DNA of 64,000 bases from Rhodococcus koreensis (lineage in GTDB: Bacteria > Actinomycetota > Actinomycetes > Mycobacteriales > Mycobacteriaceae): assembly GCF_900105905.1 (NCBI RefSeq), contig NZ_FNSV01000002.1, positions 281,569 to 345,568 of the forward strand. The letters are read 5' to 3'. Position 1 is the first letter of the stretch. Each line of letters starts with the position of its first letter. Both the position numbers and the translations under genes were made by a program. This document shows positions 18,575 to 27,542 of the stretch, piece after piece. The notes under the pieces were generated by a model. The model saw only the letters and a list, made by a program, of their open reading frames with translations, had not been told where the DNA came from and ran no database searches.

Positions 18575-18898
18575 GTTGCCGAACGGCAGGGCCGGCGCAT
18601 CACCGGTGCTCCATCCGCGCGGTACCGCCACACCGCAGACGACAGGTTGGACGTCGAGGTCGGCTTCCCCCTCAGCGGCGGCATCGCCGCCCGCGGTCGT
18701 GTCGAGCCGACGTCACAACCGGCGGGTCGCGCTGCCACCACGATCCATGCCGGTGACTACAGCGGAATCGGTGCAGCGTACGACGCCGCCGTCCACTGGA
18801 TCACGGAGCACGGCTACGTCCCATCAGGAGACCCGTGGGAGTCCTACCTGGACGGGCCTGGTGTCGCGGCACCCCGCACCGAGGTATTCGTGCCCTGC
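18575..18898 (+). pseudogene. GyrI-like effector-binding protein, 3' part
   Basis: The continuation of the gene begun at 15377. VAERQGRRITGAPSARYRH is followed by DRLDVEVGFPLSGG, GRVEP, AATTIHAGDYSGIGAAYDA, GDPWESYLDGP and TEVFVPC, the last strand of the GyrI fold. No stop follows TEVFVPC: the frame remains open into the next gene (19043-19549), which suggests another lesion between 18898 and 19042. The domain normally binds small hydrophobic or cationic effectors; the ancestral protein lacked a visible DNA-binding domain. Confidence 0.8.
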
Positions 18899-19042
18899 GC
18901 CGAGCGCCTGGATGCGACACCCGAGAACGCGGCGCAGGCGAGGGCTGACCCTGTGGCAGAGCGATCCATCCGTGACTGCGAACCGCGACCACTGCCCTTG
19001 CGCGTGGCGGCACCGCGGCTGGCCCGGTGCGCCGCGCGCACG

Positions 19043-19549
19043 ATGAACCTCCTGGCCCGCCACCGTCTTCACCAACCGGAACGGAACATGGGCCGGCGAA
19101 TGACGTTCGCTGACGGCACCACCGGAGTCGTCTACCGCGAGACCGTCGCCTGCGACGAGTCTCCACGCGATCCATCAGTCCTCGTCGTATCCTTCCGGCT
19201 GCGGGGAGCCCACGGATGGGGTCACGCATTGTTCCAAGCCGAAAGGCTGCTCAACACACCACTATTCGCGGGCTTCCCCGGATTCGTATCAAAGTTGTGG
19301 CTCACCGCGGACGACCTGGACCGCTACCGCGGCTTCTACCAGTGGGACGGTACACGCCCGGCCGAGGACTACGTCCGGGCATTGTGGTGGGCTCTCGCGC
19401 TGGTGAGCCATCGCCACTCGATCCGCTACTGCATCCTGCCCGGTCAGCTTCGCGACGACGTCCTCGAAGGCGCCCGATCAGAAGAGTGGTCCGCACCGCC
19501 CGACCAGGCGTGGTGGCGGCTGGTCCGGACGGAGACAGGATCAACATGA
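19043..19549 (+). CDS. Conserved hypothetical protein paired with FAD monooxygenase
   Basis: From ATG 19043 (MNLLARHRLHQPERNMGRRM) runs a 168-residue soluble protein with TFADGTTGVVYRETV, VVSFRLRGAHGWGHALF, NTPLFAGFPGFVSKLWL and YRGFYQWDG. The aromatic-rich strands look like a small alpha/beta barrel, possibly a monooxygenase accessory or dimeric alpha-beta fold, but I do not recognise a named family. The stop overlaps the monooxygenase start (ATGA), which suggests joint function. The frame is open upstream into the GyrI remnant, so the start is not certain. Confidence 0.6.
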   Translation: MNLLARHRLHQPERNMGRRMTFADGTTGVVYRETVACDESPRDPSVLVVSFRLRGAHGWGHALFQAERLLNTPLFAGFPGFVSKLWLTADDLDRYRGFYQWDGTRPAEDYVRALWWALALVSHRHSIRYCILPGQLRDDVLEGARSEEWSAPPDQAWWRLVRTETGST

Positions 19550-21090
19550 TCGCGCCGGACGGTGAGCCTCTCGACGTGCTCATCGTCGGTGCGGGCACGA
19601 CCGGACTCGCCGCGGCCCTGTTCGCCCACGACTACGGCGCCCACGTGCGGATCATTGACCGCAGACCCGACGCGCCCCGATTCTCACGGGCTTTCCTCGT
19701 CCAGCCCCGGACCCTCGAAGTACTCCGACCACACGGTGTGATCGATGAACTCCTGGCGCTCGGAGATCCCAGCCCGCAGGTCCACCTGCACCTGCGCCGT
19801 CGCTGTGTGCCCGTCCGCCCGGGCGAACTCCGGCTGCCGAACACCGCATTTCCCAATTTCTTGCTCGTTCGGCAAGCCGACGTGGAAGCCGTCCTGCGAC
19901 GAGCACTCCGCAACCGCGGCGTCGAGGTGGAGTGGGAGTCACAGTTCACGTCGTACCGTGCAGACAAAGGAGTTGTCTGCGAGGTGACCCATCACGGCGT
20001 CCGCCGGCAGATCGCGGCCCGGTTCCTCATCGGGTGCGACGGCAGCACGAGCACAGTGCGCGCGACCGCAGGAATCTCCTGGGACGGGGCCGCGTACCCG
20101 CGTGAGATTCTCCTCGCCGACGTCGAACTCGACGGTGACGTCCAGCCCGGCATCGCACACATCGGGCTCCACCGCCAGGGACTGCTGTTCCTGCTCCCCA
20201 CGGGCGAAGCCGCTCAATGGCGCGTGCTCACCGCCCAACCACCGAACCGCACGCACGCCCCAACCGACCGCCACCACCTGCAGCACCTCTTCGACCGGGC
20301 ACATCTGCACGCCCACATCACCGGTATCCCGTGGTCGGAACGGGTACGAGTCCAGCACCGCATCGCGTCACGGTATCGCCGCGGACCGGTATTTCTCGCA
20401 GGCGACGCCGCGCATACCTTCTCCCCAGCGGGTGGCCAAGGCATGAACACCGGCATCCAGGACGCTGCCGGCCTGGGATGGAAACTCGCGTTCGCGGCAC
20501 GCCTTCCGGGCCGCAGCAACGCCACCCTCCTGCGGTCCTACGCCGCCGAGCGACGGCCTGTCGCCCAGCAAGTGTTGCTGCTGACCCACCTGTTGTTCTG
20601 GGCCGAGGCAGGCCGCGGTCCGGTGCCGTCACTCCTCCGCATCGCCTTCTCGTCGGCAGGGGCGCCGCTGGTCCCGCTGCTGCTACGACGTCGTCGGCTC
20701 CTCACGTACGCAGTACAGCTGCTCGCCCAACTTCGCCGGCACTATCGACACAGCCCGCTGACGGTCGAGGACGCCAGGGGTTCCACCGCCGTCGCAGCCC
20801 CAGCGGGTGAGCGGATCCCGGACGAGGAAGTGACCGTCAACGGTGCCCGGCAGCAGCTACACCATCTGATTGCGACACCGGCAATTCACATGCTCCTGCA
20901 GCGGGACACGAGTTGGGAAGTGCCGCTCATCCCCAACGGGCGGCTACGGGTTCACCGAGTTCGCAGCTGGCCGGGCACCGGCACCGTGATCGTCCGCCCC
21001 GACGGATACATCGGGTTTCGGAGCGGTTCCGGCACGCAGGGGGCCACCGAGTGGCTCACACTGGTCGGAGCATCACCGACGCGCTCCTGA
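19546..21090 (+). CDS. FAD-dependent monooxygenase (PheA/TfdB type)
   Basis: A 514-residue class A flavoprotein hydroxylase. The N-terminal FAD site is DVLIVGAGTTGLAAALFA with the acidic end of strand 2 in RIIDRRPDAP. The middle DG motif is LIGCDGSTSTVR. The second FAD motif is VFLAGDAAHTFSPAGGQGMN followed by TGIQDAAGLGWKLA. The C-terminal thioredoxin-like domain is present. Relatives hydroxylate aromatic rings using NADPH and O2, but the substrate here is unknown. ATG 19546 overlaps the upstream stop by 4 bases. No regulator is adjacent. Confidence 0.88.
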   Translation: MIAPDGEPLDVLIVGAGTTGLAAALFAHDYGAHVRIIDRRPDAPRFSRAFLVQPRTLEVLRPHGVIDELLALGDPSPQVHLHLRRRCVPVRPGELRLPNTAFPNFLLVRQADVEAVLRRALRNRGVEVEWESQFTSYRADKGVVCEVTHHGVRRQIAARFLIGCDGSTSTVRATAGISWDGAAYPREILLADVELDGDVQPGIAHIGLHRQGLLFLLPTGEAAQWRVLTAQPPNRTHAPTDRHHLQHLFDRAHLHAHITGIPWSERVRVQHRIASRYRRGPVFLAGDAAHTFSPAGGQGMNTGIQDAAGLGWKLAFAARLPGRSNATLLRSYAAERRPVAQQVLLLTHLLFWAEAGRGPVPSLLRIAFSSAGAPLVPLLLRRRRLLTYAVQLLAQLRRHYRHSPLTVEDARGSTAVAAPAGERIPDEEVTVNGARQQLHHLIATPAIHMLLQRDTSWEVPLIPNGRLRVHRVRSWPGTGTVIVRPDGYIGFRSGSGTQGATEWLTLVGASPTRS

Positions 21091-21218
21091 CAGATATCCG
21101 GGTCGAACACCAGTCCCGGTCGAATCGACAATAGAACATACTGGTGTACAACAGTTTTCACCAGGAATTCGCCACCATTCGAGTGCACGCCGACCATCGG
21201 TAGCAAACTTCCAAGTTG

Positions 21219-21233
21219 GCGACCTATGGCCCT
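21219..21233 (+). promoter_or_regulatory. DosR-like box upstream of the PRTase-hydrolase gene
   Basis: GCGACCTATGGCCCT matches NGGACYNNNGGCCCT at 10 of 11 defined positions, 71 bp before ATG 21305. The rest of 21091-21304 shows nothing else clear. Confidence 0.55.
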
Positions 21234-21304
21234 GTGACGCGTGCACCGGCGGACGTAGGTTCGGAACAGGCCTGAGAAATTGTTCTGGCCAGAGGAGGGT
21301 TCTG

Positions 21305-22651
21305 ATGGGATTCGTCGATCGCGCCGACGCAGGAAGGCGGCTGGCCAGACGCCTACGCACATTCCAAGGACAGGACGTCGTGGTGCTGGGACTCCCCAGA
21401 GGTGGCGTGCCGGTCGCCTTCGAAGTCGCCAAGGCGCTCCACGCCCCCCTCGACGTGATCATGGTCCGCAAGCTCGGGGTCCCGTACCAACCCGAGCTGG
21501 CCTTCGGCGCCATCGGTGAGGGCGGCGTACGGGTGATCAATCCCGACGTCGTATCACGGGCCGCGCTCACCGTCACCGACATCGCCGCCGTCGAACGCAC
21601 CCAGTCGGCCGAGCTTCGTGACCGCGCTGAACGCTTACGCGGCATGTTCGACCAGGTCCCGATCAGGGGACGGATCGCGCTGATCGTCGACGATGGAGTG
21701 GCGACAGGCTCGACCGCCCGGGCCGCGTGCCAGGTCGCCCGTGCACAGGGCGCCGCGCGGGTGGTTATCGCTGTCCCGATCGGGTCGCCACGGCAAATCG
21801 ACAACCTTGCCGAAGACGCCGACGAGGTCGTGTGTATGCAGACCCCGAGAGGATTCTTCGCGGTAGGACAGGGCTATCGGGATTTTTCCCAGACCACGGA
21901 CGAAGAGGTAGCTGAACTCTTGCGGTGTGCACGCAGCGGCGTCCGCGAACACGCGTCGGCGGACGCCGGAGTTGATCCGCCGATTCGCGACGAAGACATT
22001 GAAGTCTCCGCCGGCGGGGTCCGCTGCCTGGGCCATCTCACCATCCCGCAAAACCCGATCGGGATAGTCGTCTTTGCCCACGGCAGCGGCAGCAGCCGCC
22101 ACAGCCCGCGAAACCGCTATGTCGCTCAAATTCTGCACCAGGCCGGTCTGGCTACGATGTTGTTCGATCTCCTCACCGCCGCCGAAGAAGGCAACCGTGG
22201 CCTGGTATTCGACATAGACCTCCTCGCGGAACGGCTCGTCGCGGTCACGTTGTGGCTGAAAAACCAACCCGACACCGCCGACCTGCCGGTGGGGTATTTT
22301 GGGGCCAGCACCGGCGCCGCCGCAGCGTTGTCTGCCGGCACCTACTCTCACGTCGACATCAGGGCGATTGTCTCCCGTGGCGGCCGACCCGATCTCGCTG
22401 GTGAGCATCTGACCGAAGTGCGCGCCCCTACGCTGTTGATCGTCGGTTCCCGCGACGACACCGTTCTCGAGCTCAACCGCCGCGCGCAAGCTGCGATCCC
22501 CGCCGAGTGCCGGATCGAGATCGTTTCCGGTGCCACCCATCTGTTCGAAGAGCCCGGAACCCTCGAGCAAGTTGGGGTACTGGCCCGCGAGTGGTTCACC
22601 ACCTACCTGCCGTCCACACTGCCACCTCTGCGCCGCAGCGCACACCGATAA
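21305..22651 (+). CDS. Phosphoribosyltransferase-dienelactone hydrolase fusion
   Basis: A 448-residue two-domain protein. Residues 1-215 are a type I phosphoribosyltransferase with VLGLPRGGVPVAFEVA, KLGVPYQPELAFGAIGEGG and the PRPP loop ALIVDDGVATGST. Residues 230-435 are an alpha/beta hydrolase with FAHGSGSS (oxyanion region), nucleophile GASTG, acid SRDD and base GATHLFEE. The same fusion is found in DosR-regulon protein Rv0571c of M. tuberculosis. The reaction is not established. A GAGGAG ribosome site precedes ATG 21305 and a DosR-like box lies upstream. Confidence 0.88.
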   Translation: MGFVDRADAGRRLARRLRTFQGQDVVVLGLPRGGVPVAFEVAKALHAPLDVIMVRKLGVPYQPELAFGAIGEGGVRVINPDVVSRAALTVTDIAAVERTQSAELRDRAERLRGMFDQVPIRGRIALIVDDGVATGSTARAACQVARAQGAARVVIAVPIGSPRQIDNLAEDADEVVCMQTPRGFFAVGQGYRDFSQTTDEEVAELLRCARSGVREHASADAGVDPPIRDEDIEVSAGGVRCLGHLTIPQNPIGIVVFAHGSGSSRHSPRNRYVAQILHQAGLATMLFDLLTAAEEGNRGLVFDIDLLAERLVAVTLWLKNQPDTADLPVGYFGASTGAAAALSAGTYSHVDIRAIVSRGGRPDLAGEHLTEVRAPTLLIVGSRDDTVLELNRRAQAAIPAECRIEIVSGATHLFEEPGTLEQVGVLAREWFTTYLPSTLPPLRRSAHR

Positions 22652-22776
22652 GACCCGGATTCACGAGAGGGCCAACAGATTCGATTCGAGGTCTCAGTCT
22701 TCCGGTGTCGCGAACCGTGGCAACTCAGGGAGGGTCGGGATGAAAGTTGCCGCCGGTGACGTGAGCCCTCGAACTG

Positions 22777-22791
22777 AGGACTGTTGGCCCT
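22777..22791 (+). promoter_or_regulatory. DosR-like box upstream of hspX
   Basis: AGGACTGTTGGCCCT matches NGGACYNNNGGCCCT at all 11 defined positions, 69 bp before the hspX ATG. The extension ACTG is shared with the 27543 box. Confidence 0.65.
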
Positions 22792-22859
22792 ACTGTCTTC
22801 CCCTGAGGGGGAGTGGACTCGGAGGGGTCAGGTAACACCTCCCGATTCTGGAGTCAGCC

Positions 22860-23324
22860 ATGAGCATTCTCTCGCCCCGCCGCCCACACCAGGCACTGCT
22901 GCCGGCGTGGCCGTCATTGCCGGACTGGTCGGATCTGATGGCCAGGTTCGAGGCGATGCCGCCGTGGACGTCCCTCGAGGGGCACATGATCCGTGTCGAG
23001 GAACATCTCGACGAAGGCCGTTACACCCTACGCGCCGAACTGCCCGGGATGGACCCGGAAAAGGACGTCGACATCAGCGTCCGGGACGGGCAGTTGACCA
23101 TCAAGGCCGAACGCACCGAACAACACAAGGAAGGCACCCGGTCGGAATTCCACTACGGCAGCTTCTACCGGTCCATGCCGCTGCCCGCCGGGGCGAAGGA
23201 AGACGACATCGACGCCTCCTACACCGATGGGATCCTGACTGTGACGGTACCGGTAACCGAATCCTCGACACCGGAGAAGCACGTCGAAATCAAGGCGACG
23301 CCCAGTGGCGGCAAAGTCACCTGA
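22860..23324 (+). CDS. hspX: Hsp20/alpha-crystallin small heat shock protein (HspX-like)
   Basis: A 154-residue small heat shock protein. A short N-terminal arm (WPSLPDWSDLMARFEAMPPW) leads into the alpha-crystallin domain: IRVEEHLDEGRYTLRAELPG, VDISVRDGQLTIKAERTE and the conserved YTDGILTVTVPV near residue 120. These proteins bind unfolding clients as oligomers without ATP. Length and N-terminus resemble M. tuberculosis Acr/HspX (Rv2031c), the hallmark DosR target. It heads a likely operon with a small membrane protein and an Hrp1-like CBS protein, ending at a strong terminator. Confidence 0.92.
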   Translation: MSILSPRRPHQALLPAWPSLPDWSDLMARFEAMPPWTSLEGHMIRVEEHLDEGRYTLRAELPGMDPEKDVDISVRDGQLTIKAERTEQHKEGTRSEFHYGSFYRSMPLPAGAKEDDIDASYTDGILTVTVPVTESSTPEKHVEIKATPSGGKVT

Positions 23325-23451
23325 CCGCCGCCTTGTGCCGGGGTGGAACGCGATGAGGATCGGCGCCCGGATGGCAGACCGGTTGCCGCGGCAGAGAACC
23401 GCGGAACACGGGGACCCGCTCACCCAGGCCTCCTTCCTGAACGGGGACAGT

Positions 23452-23610
23452 ATGCCGAAGACGATCATCCCGGTTATCGCGACGTTGTGGGTCATTCTGG
23501 CGGTGATCGGTGCTTGGAGCACCATCGCCTTCGCGATCGCCGTCCTTGCCGCCGTCGTGCTGGGCACCTACCTGCTGGCGTCTGCGGTCACCGGGCCAGG
23601 GAACCGCTGA
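23452..23610 (+). CDS. Small two-helix membrane protein
   Basis: A 52-residue protein of two adjacent hydrophobic helices (IIPVIATLWVILAVIGAW and IAFAIAVLAAVVLGTYLLAS) ending VTGPGNR. ATG 23452 follows a GGGGAC stretch. Its place between hspX and the hrp1-like gene, with gaps of 127 and 60 bp, suggests co-expression. I do not recognise the family. Confidence 0.6.
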   Translation: MPKTIIPVIATLWVILAVIGAWSTIAFAIAVLAAVVLGTYLLASAVTGPGNR

Positions 23611-23670
23611 CGTGGCCACACGCCACCATCTGAAACCGCTTATTCGACAGACCCTTGGAGATCACCAATC

Positions 23671-24105
23671 ATGACCACAGCAAGTGACATCATGCACGCG
23701 GGGGCGACCTGCATCGGCGAGCACGACACCCTGACCACTGCCGCCCAACGTATGCGGGAATTGGACGTCGGGGCGCTGCCGATCTGTGGCGACGACGACC
23801 GCCTGCACGGCATCATCACCGACCGAGACATCGTACTCAAATGCGTTGCTGCCGAACAGGACCCGGCCACGATGACCGCGGGCGATCTCGCGCAGGGCAG
23901 CCCTTACCATGTCGATGCCGGAGCGAGCGTCGAAGTGGTGGTCACCGTGATGGAGGAGCACCAGATCCGCCGGCTGCCGGTTCTCGACGATCATCGACTG
24001 GTTGGGATGATCAGCGAAGCTGACATCGCCCGTCATCTTCCCGAGCATGCAGTCGGGTCGTTCGTCGAAGCCATCTGTGCCCCGAAAGCACTTCCCAGCC
24101 AATGA
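23671..24105 (+). CDS. hrp1: CBS-pair protein, hypoxic response protein 1 (Hrp1)-like
   Basis: A 144-residue protein made of two CBS motifs. The first begins ASDIMHAGATCIGEHDTL and contains LDVGALPICGDDDRLHGI; the second runs through EEHQIRRLPVLDDHRLVGMI to SEADIARHLPE. It closely follows the plan of Rv2626c (Hrp1), a secreted or cytosolic CBS dimer strongly induced by hypoxia. Cys residues are present in both halves (ATCIG, PICGD). It is the last gene before the hairpin at 24113. Confidence 0.9.
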   Translation: MTTASDIMHAGATCIGEHDTLTTAAQRMRELDVGALPICGDDDRLHGIITDRDIVLKCVAAEQDPATMTAGDLAQGSPYHVDAGASVEVVVTVMEEHQIRRLPVLDDHRLVGMISEADIARHLPEHAVGSFVEAICAPKALPSQ

Positions 24106-24112
24106 CCCGCGC

Positions 24113-24140
24113 GGTGTGGAGGGCCGGGGCCCTCCACACC
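24113..24140 (+). terminator. Strong hairpin terminator after the hspX-hrp1 genes
   Basis: Perfect 13-bp arms GGTGTGGAGGGCC (24113-24125) and GGCCCTCCACACC (24128-24140) with a 2-base loop, 8 bp after the hrp1 stop. The stem is long and GC-rich without a T tail. From here to 24410 I see nothing else. Confidence 0.8.
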
Positions 24141-24410
24141 GGTCCTGCAGAGAACCTCAACCGCGATCTCTGTACGGGCACTCACCGCACCATGACTCGG
24201 GGATGGTCGATCGTTTCTCTTCGCCTCGAGGGGTGTTGATTCCGGGTACCAGCGATCTCGCGCTGAACCTTTCGCCTGATTCTCCACATCACTCTCCGAA
24301 CATCAGGTATAGCTCCGCGGGCCTTGCGGCGGTGCGATGCCGGGCGCTAGGGCGCCCAGGCTGCATGCGAACACGCGCGGCACCAGCGACTGGCACTGCG
24401 ATCGCCGGCC

Positions 24411-24593
24411 TCACCCATCCGGCACCTCAACCGGACGAGTAGACGTGGTCGTGCCCCTGCGCCAGCGGATGTCGGCCGATAACGCTTCACTCTGATCTTC
24501 GCTCGACGCCCGAAACACCTCGGTGAGTTCGGTGCCCCACTCTGCCGACAGTCTTACGCACATCGTGCCCTCGGCGCCGTCGAGGGTGAGCAT
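24411..24593 (-). CDS. Small hypothetical protein, uncertain
   Basis: A 60-residue frame starting MLTLDGAEGTMCVRLSAEWG, then TELTEVFRASSEDQSEALSA. The balanced acidic and basic composition is more gene-like than its neighbours, and the frame is open upstream through ADTDK. It could be the C-terminal half of a decayed gene. No family is recognised and no ribosome site is clear. The interval 24594-24877 holds no other gene. Confidence 0.3.
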   Translation of the reverse strand: MLTLDGAEGTMCVRLSAEWGTELTEVFRASSEDQSEALSADIRWRRGTTTSTRPVEVPDG

Positions 24594-24877
24594 CTTATCG
24601 GTGTCGGCACGCTGTTGATCGGACGACCTGCACCGTCGGCATCTCCGCGGCGTGGCATGTCGATTTTTTCGCGAAGGACATACTGATGCTTCCGATCACC
24701 ACGGAAGATCTTTGGGGCGGAACAAGGCTGGGCGACGCAATGCGGCCTCGATGTCCCAACCCTCAGAGTTACACAGGACACACTTGGGATACCGCGGGGG
24801 ACGGCCCCGGTCCAGCTCCGATAGGGCAACTGCTGACGTCAGCGGCCACTGCATCGCAGGCACCCAGAGTCCTCGGA

Positions 24878-26482
24878 TCAATCGCGCACCGGCTCCGTCT
24901 GCGAGTCGTGGACGTCGGAATACCGTTCCAGGACTCTGCGCATCTCCGTTATGGCCTTCTGGCGGTTCCCGGTCTCGGAGATCCGGGCGAGTTGACGCTT
25001 GAGGCTCACGGCAAAATCCGCGTAGTCGTTCTGCCAGTCCCGACCGATCAGTTGCGCCGCGTCCGTCCGGGCGGTACCCGCCAGCTTCGCGGGGGTGCCG
25101 GACTGCAGTTGGTAGCATTCGCCGATCTTCGGGGTGACGATGGAAAGCGAAGGGTCGTCGTCGGATACCAGTTCGGTCAGCGCCGCGATCGCTCCCGGCT
25201 CACCATGGGTCAAGAACAGGCTTCCGGAAATAGGATTCCGCGCCTTGATCCAGTCCAGCAGTTCGGCCTGATCTGCATGGGCAGAGTAGCTGTCGATCCG
25301 CCGGATGTGGGCGCGAACATTGACGTCCGAGCCCGAAATACGAACTTGTTTTGCACCTTCGAGAATTATGCGACCGAGCGATCCTTGAGCTTGGAACCCG
25401 ACGAACAAGATCGTCGAATCCCGGCGATGCAGATTGTGTGCGAGATGATGGCGAACCCGTCCCGCCTCACACATTCCCGAGGCCGCAATGATGATGACCC
25501 CCGACATCGTGTTGATCCGCATGGAGACTGCAGCATCATCGACATAGTGAATCGCCGGATGGTGGAAGATGTCCTTGCCCTCGAGATCCTCGAGTTCGGC
25601 GGCATGCCTGGCGAAGACGCTCGTAGCCCGGTTGGCCAGCGGCGAGTCGACGAAGACCGGCACGTTGGGGATGCGGTTCTCATCGGCGAGGTACGCAATG
25701 TCGAGTAACAACTCCTGCGTGCGTTCCAGCGCGAAGGCAGGGATCACCAGGTTGCCACCACGTGAGCTGGCCCTGTTGATCTCTCCTTCCAACAGGTCCC
25801 GTCGCTCGCTGATGGTCAGCTTCGCGCGGGACCGGCTGCCGTAGGTCGCCTCGCAAATAACGTAGTCCAGGCCCGAAGGGCCTTCCGGGTCGGCGTGGAA
25901 CGCCTTGTATTGTGGACCGAGGTCGCCGGAACAGAGCAGACTCACCCCTCCAGCGTCGACCTCCGCTGACGTCGCACCCAAAATGTGTCCGGCATTCCAC
26001 AATCGTGCTCGAAACCCGGGGGTGGGTTGGAACCATTCCTCCAAGGGGACGGGGCGGGTCTGCCTCCACGCCGTCAACCCATCCTGTTCGGTATAGAGCG
26101 GTTCGAATGTCCCCTCGCCGGCGCGATCTCGCCGTTGATTTCGTCGCTGCGCCTCGAACTCCTGAATCCTTCCCGCGTCGGCGAGCATGTATTGCAGGAG
26201 CTCGGAGGTCTCGTCGGTGCAGAAGATTGGCCCTTCGAAGCCGCGGGCCACCAGCTTGGGCAGCAGGCCACAATGATCGATATGGGCGTGGGTGAGTACG
26301 ACCGCATCAATCCCCTCCGGCGCGAAGGCGAAGGCACCGTGATTCAGTGTCTCCAGGCTCCGTGAGCCCTGGAACAGTCCGCAGTCCACCAGTATGCGTG
26401 TGCCGTCCGACTCAATCTCCAGGCAGGAGCCGGTCACTGTTTTCGCGGCACCATGAAAGGTGAGGTTCACGTGGTTCGTCAT
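24878..26482 (-). CDS. MBL-fold beta-CASP RNA-specificity exonuclease family protein
   Basis: A 534-residue metallo-beta-lactamase protein of the CPSF/RNA-metabolising type. The metal motif is VVLTHAHIDHCGLLPKL (HxHxDH, about residue 62). Further ligands are in NAGHILGATSAEV and CSGDLG. The beta-CASP domain includes NLVIPAFALERTQELL, PVFVDSPLA and IIIAASGMCEAGRVRHHL. The C-terminal motif is SYSAHADQAELLDWI with LTHGEPGAI. The family includes ribonucleases; whether this one acts on RNA is inferred. ATG 26482 has GAGGAG upstream. The DUF7144 gene lies 118 bp upstream on the same strand. Confidence 0.88.
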   Translation of the reverse strand: MTNHVNLTFHGAAKTVTGSCLEIESDGTRILVDCGLFQGSRSLETLNHGAFAFAPEGIDAVVLTHAHIDHCGLLPKLVARGFEGPIFCTDETSELLQYMLADAGRIQEFEAQRRNQRRDRAGEGTFEPLYTEQDGLTAWRQTRPVPLEEWFQPTPGFRARLWNAGHILGATSAEVDAGGVSLLCSGDLGPQYKAFHADPEGPSGLDYVICEATYGSRSRAKLTISERRDLLEGEINRASSRGGNLVIPAFALERTQELLLDIAYLADENRIPNVPVFVDSPLANRATSVFARHAAELEDLEGKDIFHHPAIHYVDDAAVSMRINTMSGVIIIAASGMCEAGRVRHHLAHNLHRRDSTILFVGFQAQGSLGRIILEGAKQVRISGSDVNVRAHIRRIDSYSAHADQAELLDWIKARNPISGSLFLTHGEPGAIAALTELVSDDDPSLSIVTPKIGECYQLQSGTPAKLAGTARTDAAQLIGRDWQNDYADFAVSLKRQLARISETGNRQKAITEMRRVLERYSDVHDSQTEPVRD

Positions 26483-26600
26483 GCGAGGCTCCTCGTTACA
26501 GATCCAGCTCCCCGGCAGCGTGGCGGTCTGTCTGTGCTGACGTGATGCCGCCCCGTCCGGTACAGGTTCGCCGCGGGTGCACCGGCATTCGATCGCGGTA

Positions 26601-27023
26601 TTACCGTTGCCGTGTGGCGTCCGGATATGCCTCGTCGGGTTTCCAGGTCGATACCGCCCAGATGACGACCACATCGAGCCCGATGATCAGGATCGCCCAC
26701 AGCGGGTAGTACGGCAGCCAGAGGAAGTTCGCGAGTATGGAGACTGCCGCGATGATCACTGCGGCCACACGAGACCAGGTGGCACCGGTGAACAACGCGC
26801 AGCCGACGAGTGCGACGACCGCACCCAGGACAAGGTGGATCCATCCCCAGGTGGTGAGGTCGATCTTGTACGTGTAGTTGATGCCGACGACGAACACCTC
26901 GTCCTTCGCAACAGCGGCGATGCCCTGGAGAAGCTGCAGTATCCCCACTGTGACCAAGACGACGGCCGCGCCCGTGGCGGTGCCAGCCGCGACATTCTGC
27001 TTGACCAACGTATCCTCGGACAT
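26601..27023 (-). CDS. DUF7144-type membrane protein
   Basis: A 140-residue protein with four hydrophobic helices: ATGAAVVLVTVGILQLLQGI, WGWIHLVLGAVVALVGCAL, VAAVIIAAVSILANFLWL and WAILIIGLDVVVIWAVS. ATG 27023 (MSEDTLVKQN) fits the family start. Such proteins are common in actinobacterial stress loci; function unknown. It probably leads a transcript with the beta-CASP gene, and a weak DosR-like site lies 141 bp upstream. Confidence 0.75.
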   Translation of the reverse strand: MSEDTLVKQNVAAGTATGAAVVLVTVGILQLLQGIAAVAKDEVFVVGINYTYKIDLTTWGWIHLVLGAVVALVGCALFTGATWSRVAAVIIAAVSILANFLWLPYYPLWAILIIGLDVVVIWAVSTWKPDEAYPDATRQR

Positions 27024-27163
27024 TCTCGCGCCCTTCTCTCGGTGTTCGTTGAGCGGGATGCCGGTGCGGAGTAGTCGAGAGCGGATCACTCCGCGCGACA
27101 CGACTCGTGTGCGCCGAAACACTTCTCACAGTTCGAGTGAACATCGGAAAGACGGCGGTCAGT

Positions 27164-27178
27164 AGGGTCTCCTGTCAC
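27164..27178 (-). promoter_or_regulatory. Weak DosR-like box for the DUF7144 gene
   Basis: AGGGTCTCCTGTCAC on the plus strand matches the reverse complement of the motif at 8 of 11 positions. With its CAGT flank it closely resembles the site at 10433. Confidence 0.3.
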
Positions 27179-27182
27179 CATT

Positions 27183-27207
27183 CACGGCACGGCACGGCAC
27201 GGCACGG
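27183..27207. repeat. Five tandem copies of CACGG
   Basis: A perfect (CACGG)5 microsatellite in the divergent region between the DUF7144 and DUF1918 genes. It may vary in length by slippage and so alter promoter spacing. Confidence 0.7.
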
Positions 27208-27229
27208 AACGCGATCAGTGGGCAGTGTG

Positions 27230-27247
27230 AGGCCCCTGTCGGGGCCT
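27230..27247. repeat. Palindrome AGGCCCC TGTC GGGGCCT
   Basis: Perfect 7-bp arms around a 4-base loop. It could be an operator or a factor-independent terminator; no gene ends nearby, which favours an operator. The rest of 27248-27542 shows nothing clear. Confidence 0.45.
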
Positions 27248-27542
27248 GACTGTCAACGAACACGGGGGAAGTCCGGGCGGGCGGAAGCCGGATGGTTCTC
27301 ACCTCGCGACGGGATTGCTGTACAGGGCACAAAGTCACCGATCGGGATCCGCCCACCGTGACTCGATCTGGGTCGCGAACCTCGCGACCGTCGGCCGCCT
27401 GTCGGGGAGCGGGAACCGTCTTCACCCTGCCGCGTTCACCGCGCGCAGCGGGGATCGACGGAACATGACAGTTCCGGGCCCGTCGATTGTGCAGGTCTTG
27501 GCTCGATGTTCCCTCACAGAGCACCCCGGGGTCCCTCGATTG

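Noticed and set aside
24686..25708. 340-codon plus-strand ORF across the end of the beta-CASP gene
   Set aside because: Antisense to conserved beta-CASP motifs; no domain of its own.
27183..27207. Possible CRISPR-like repeat
   Set aside because: It is a plain 5-bp tandem repeat with no spacers and no cas genes nearby.
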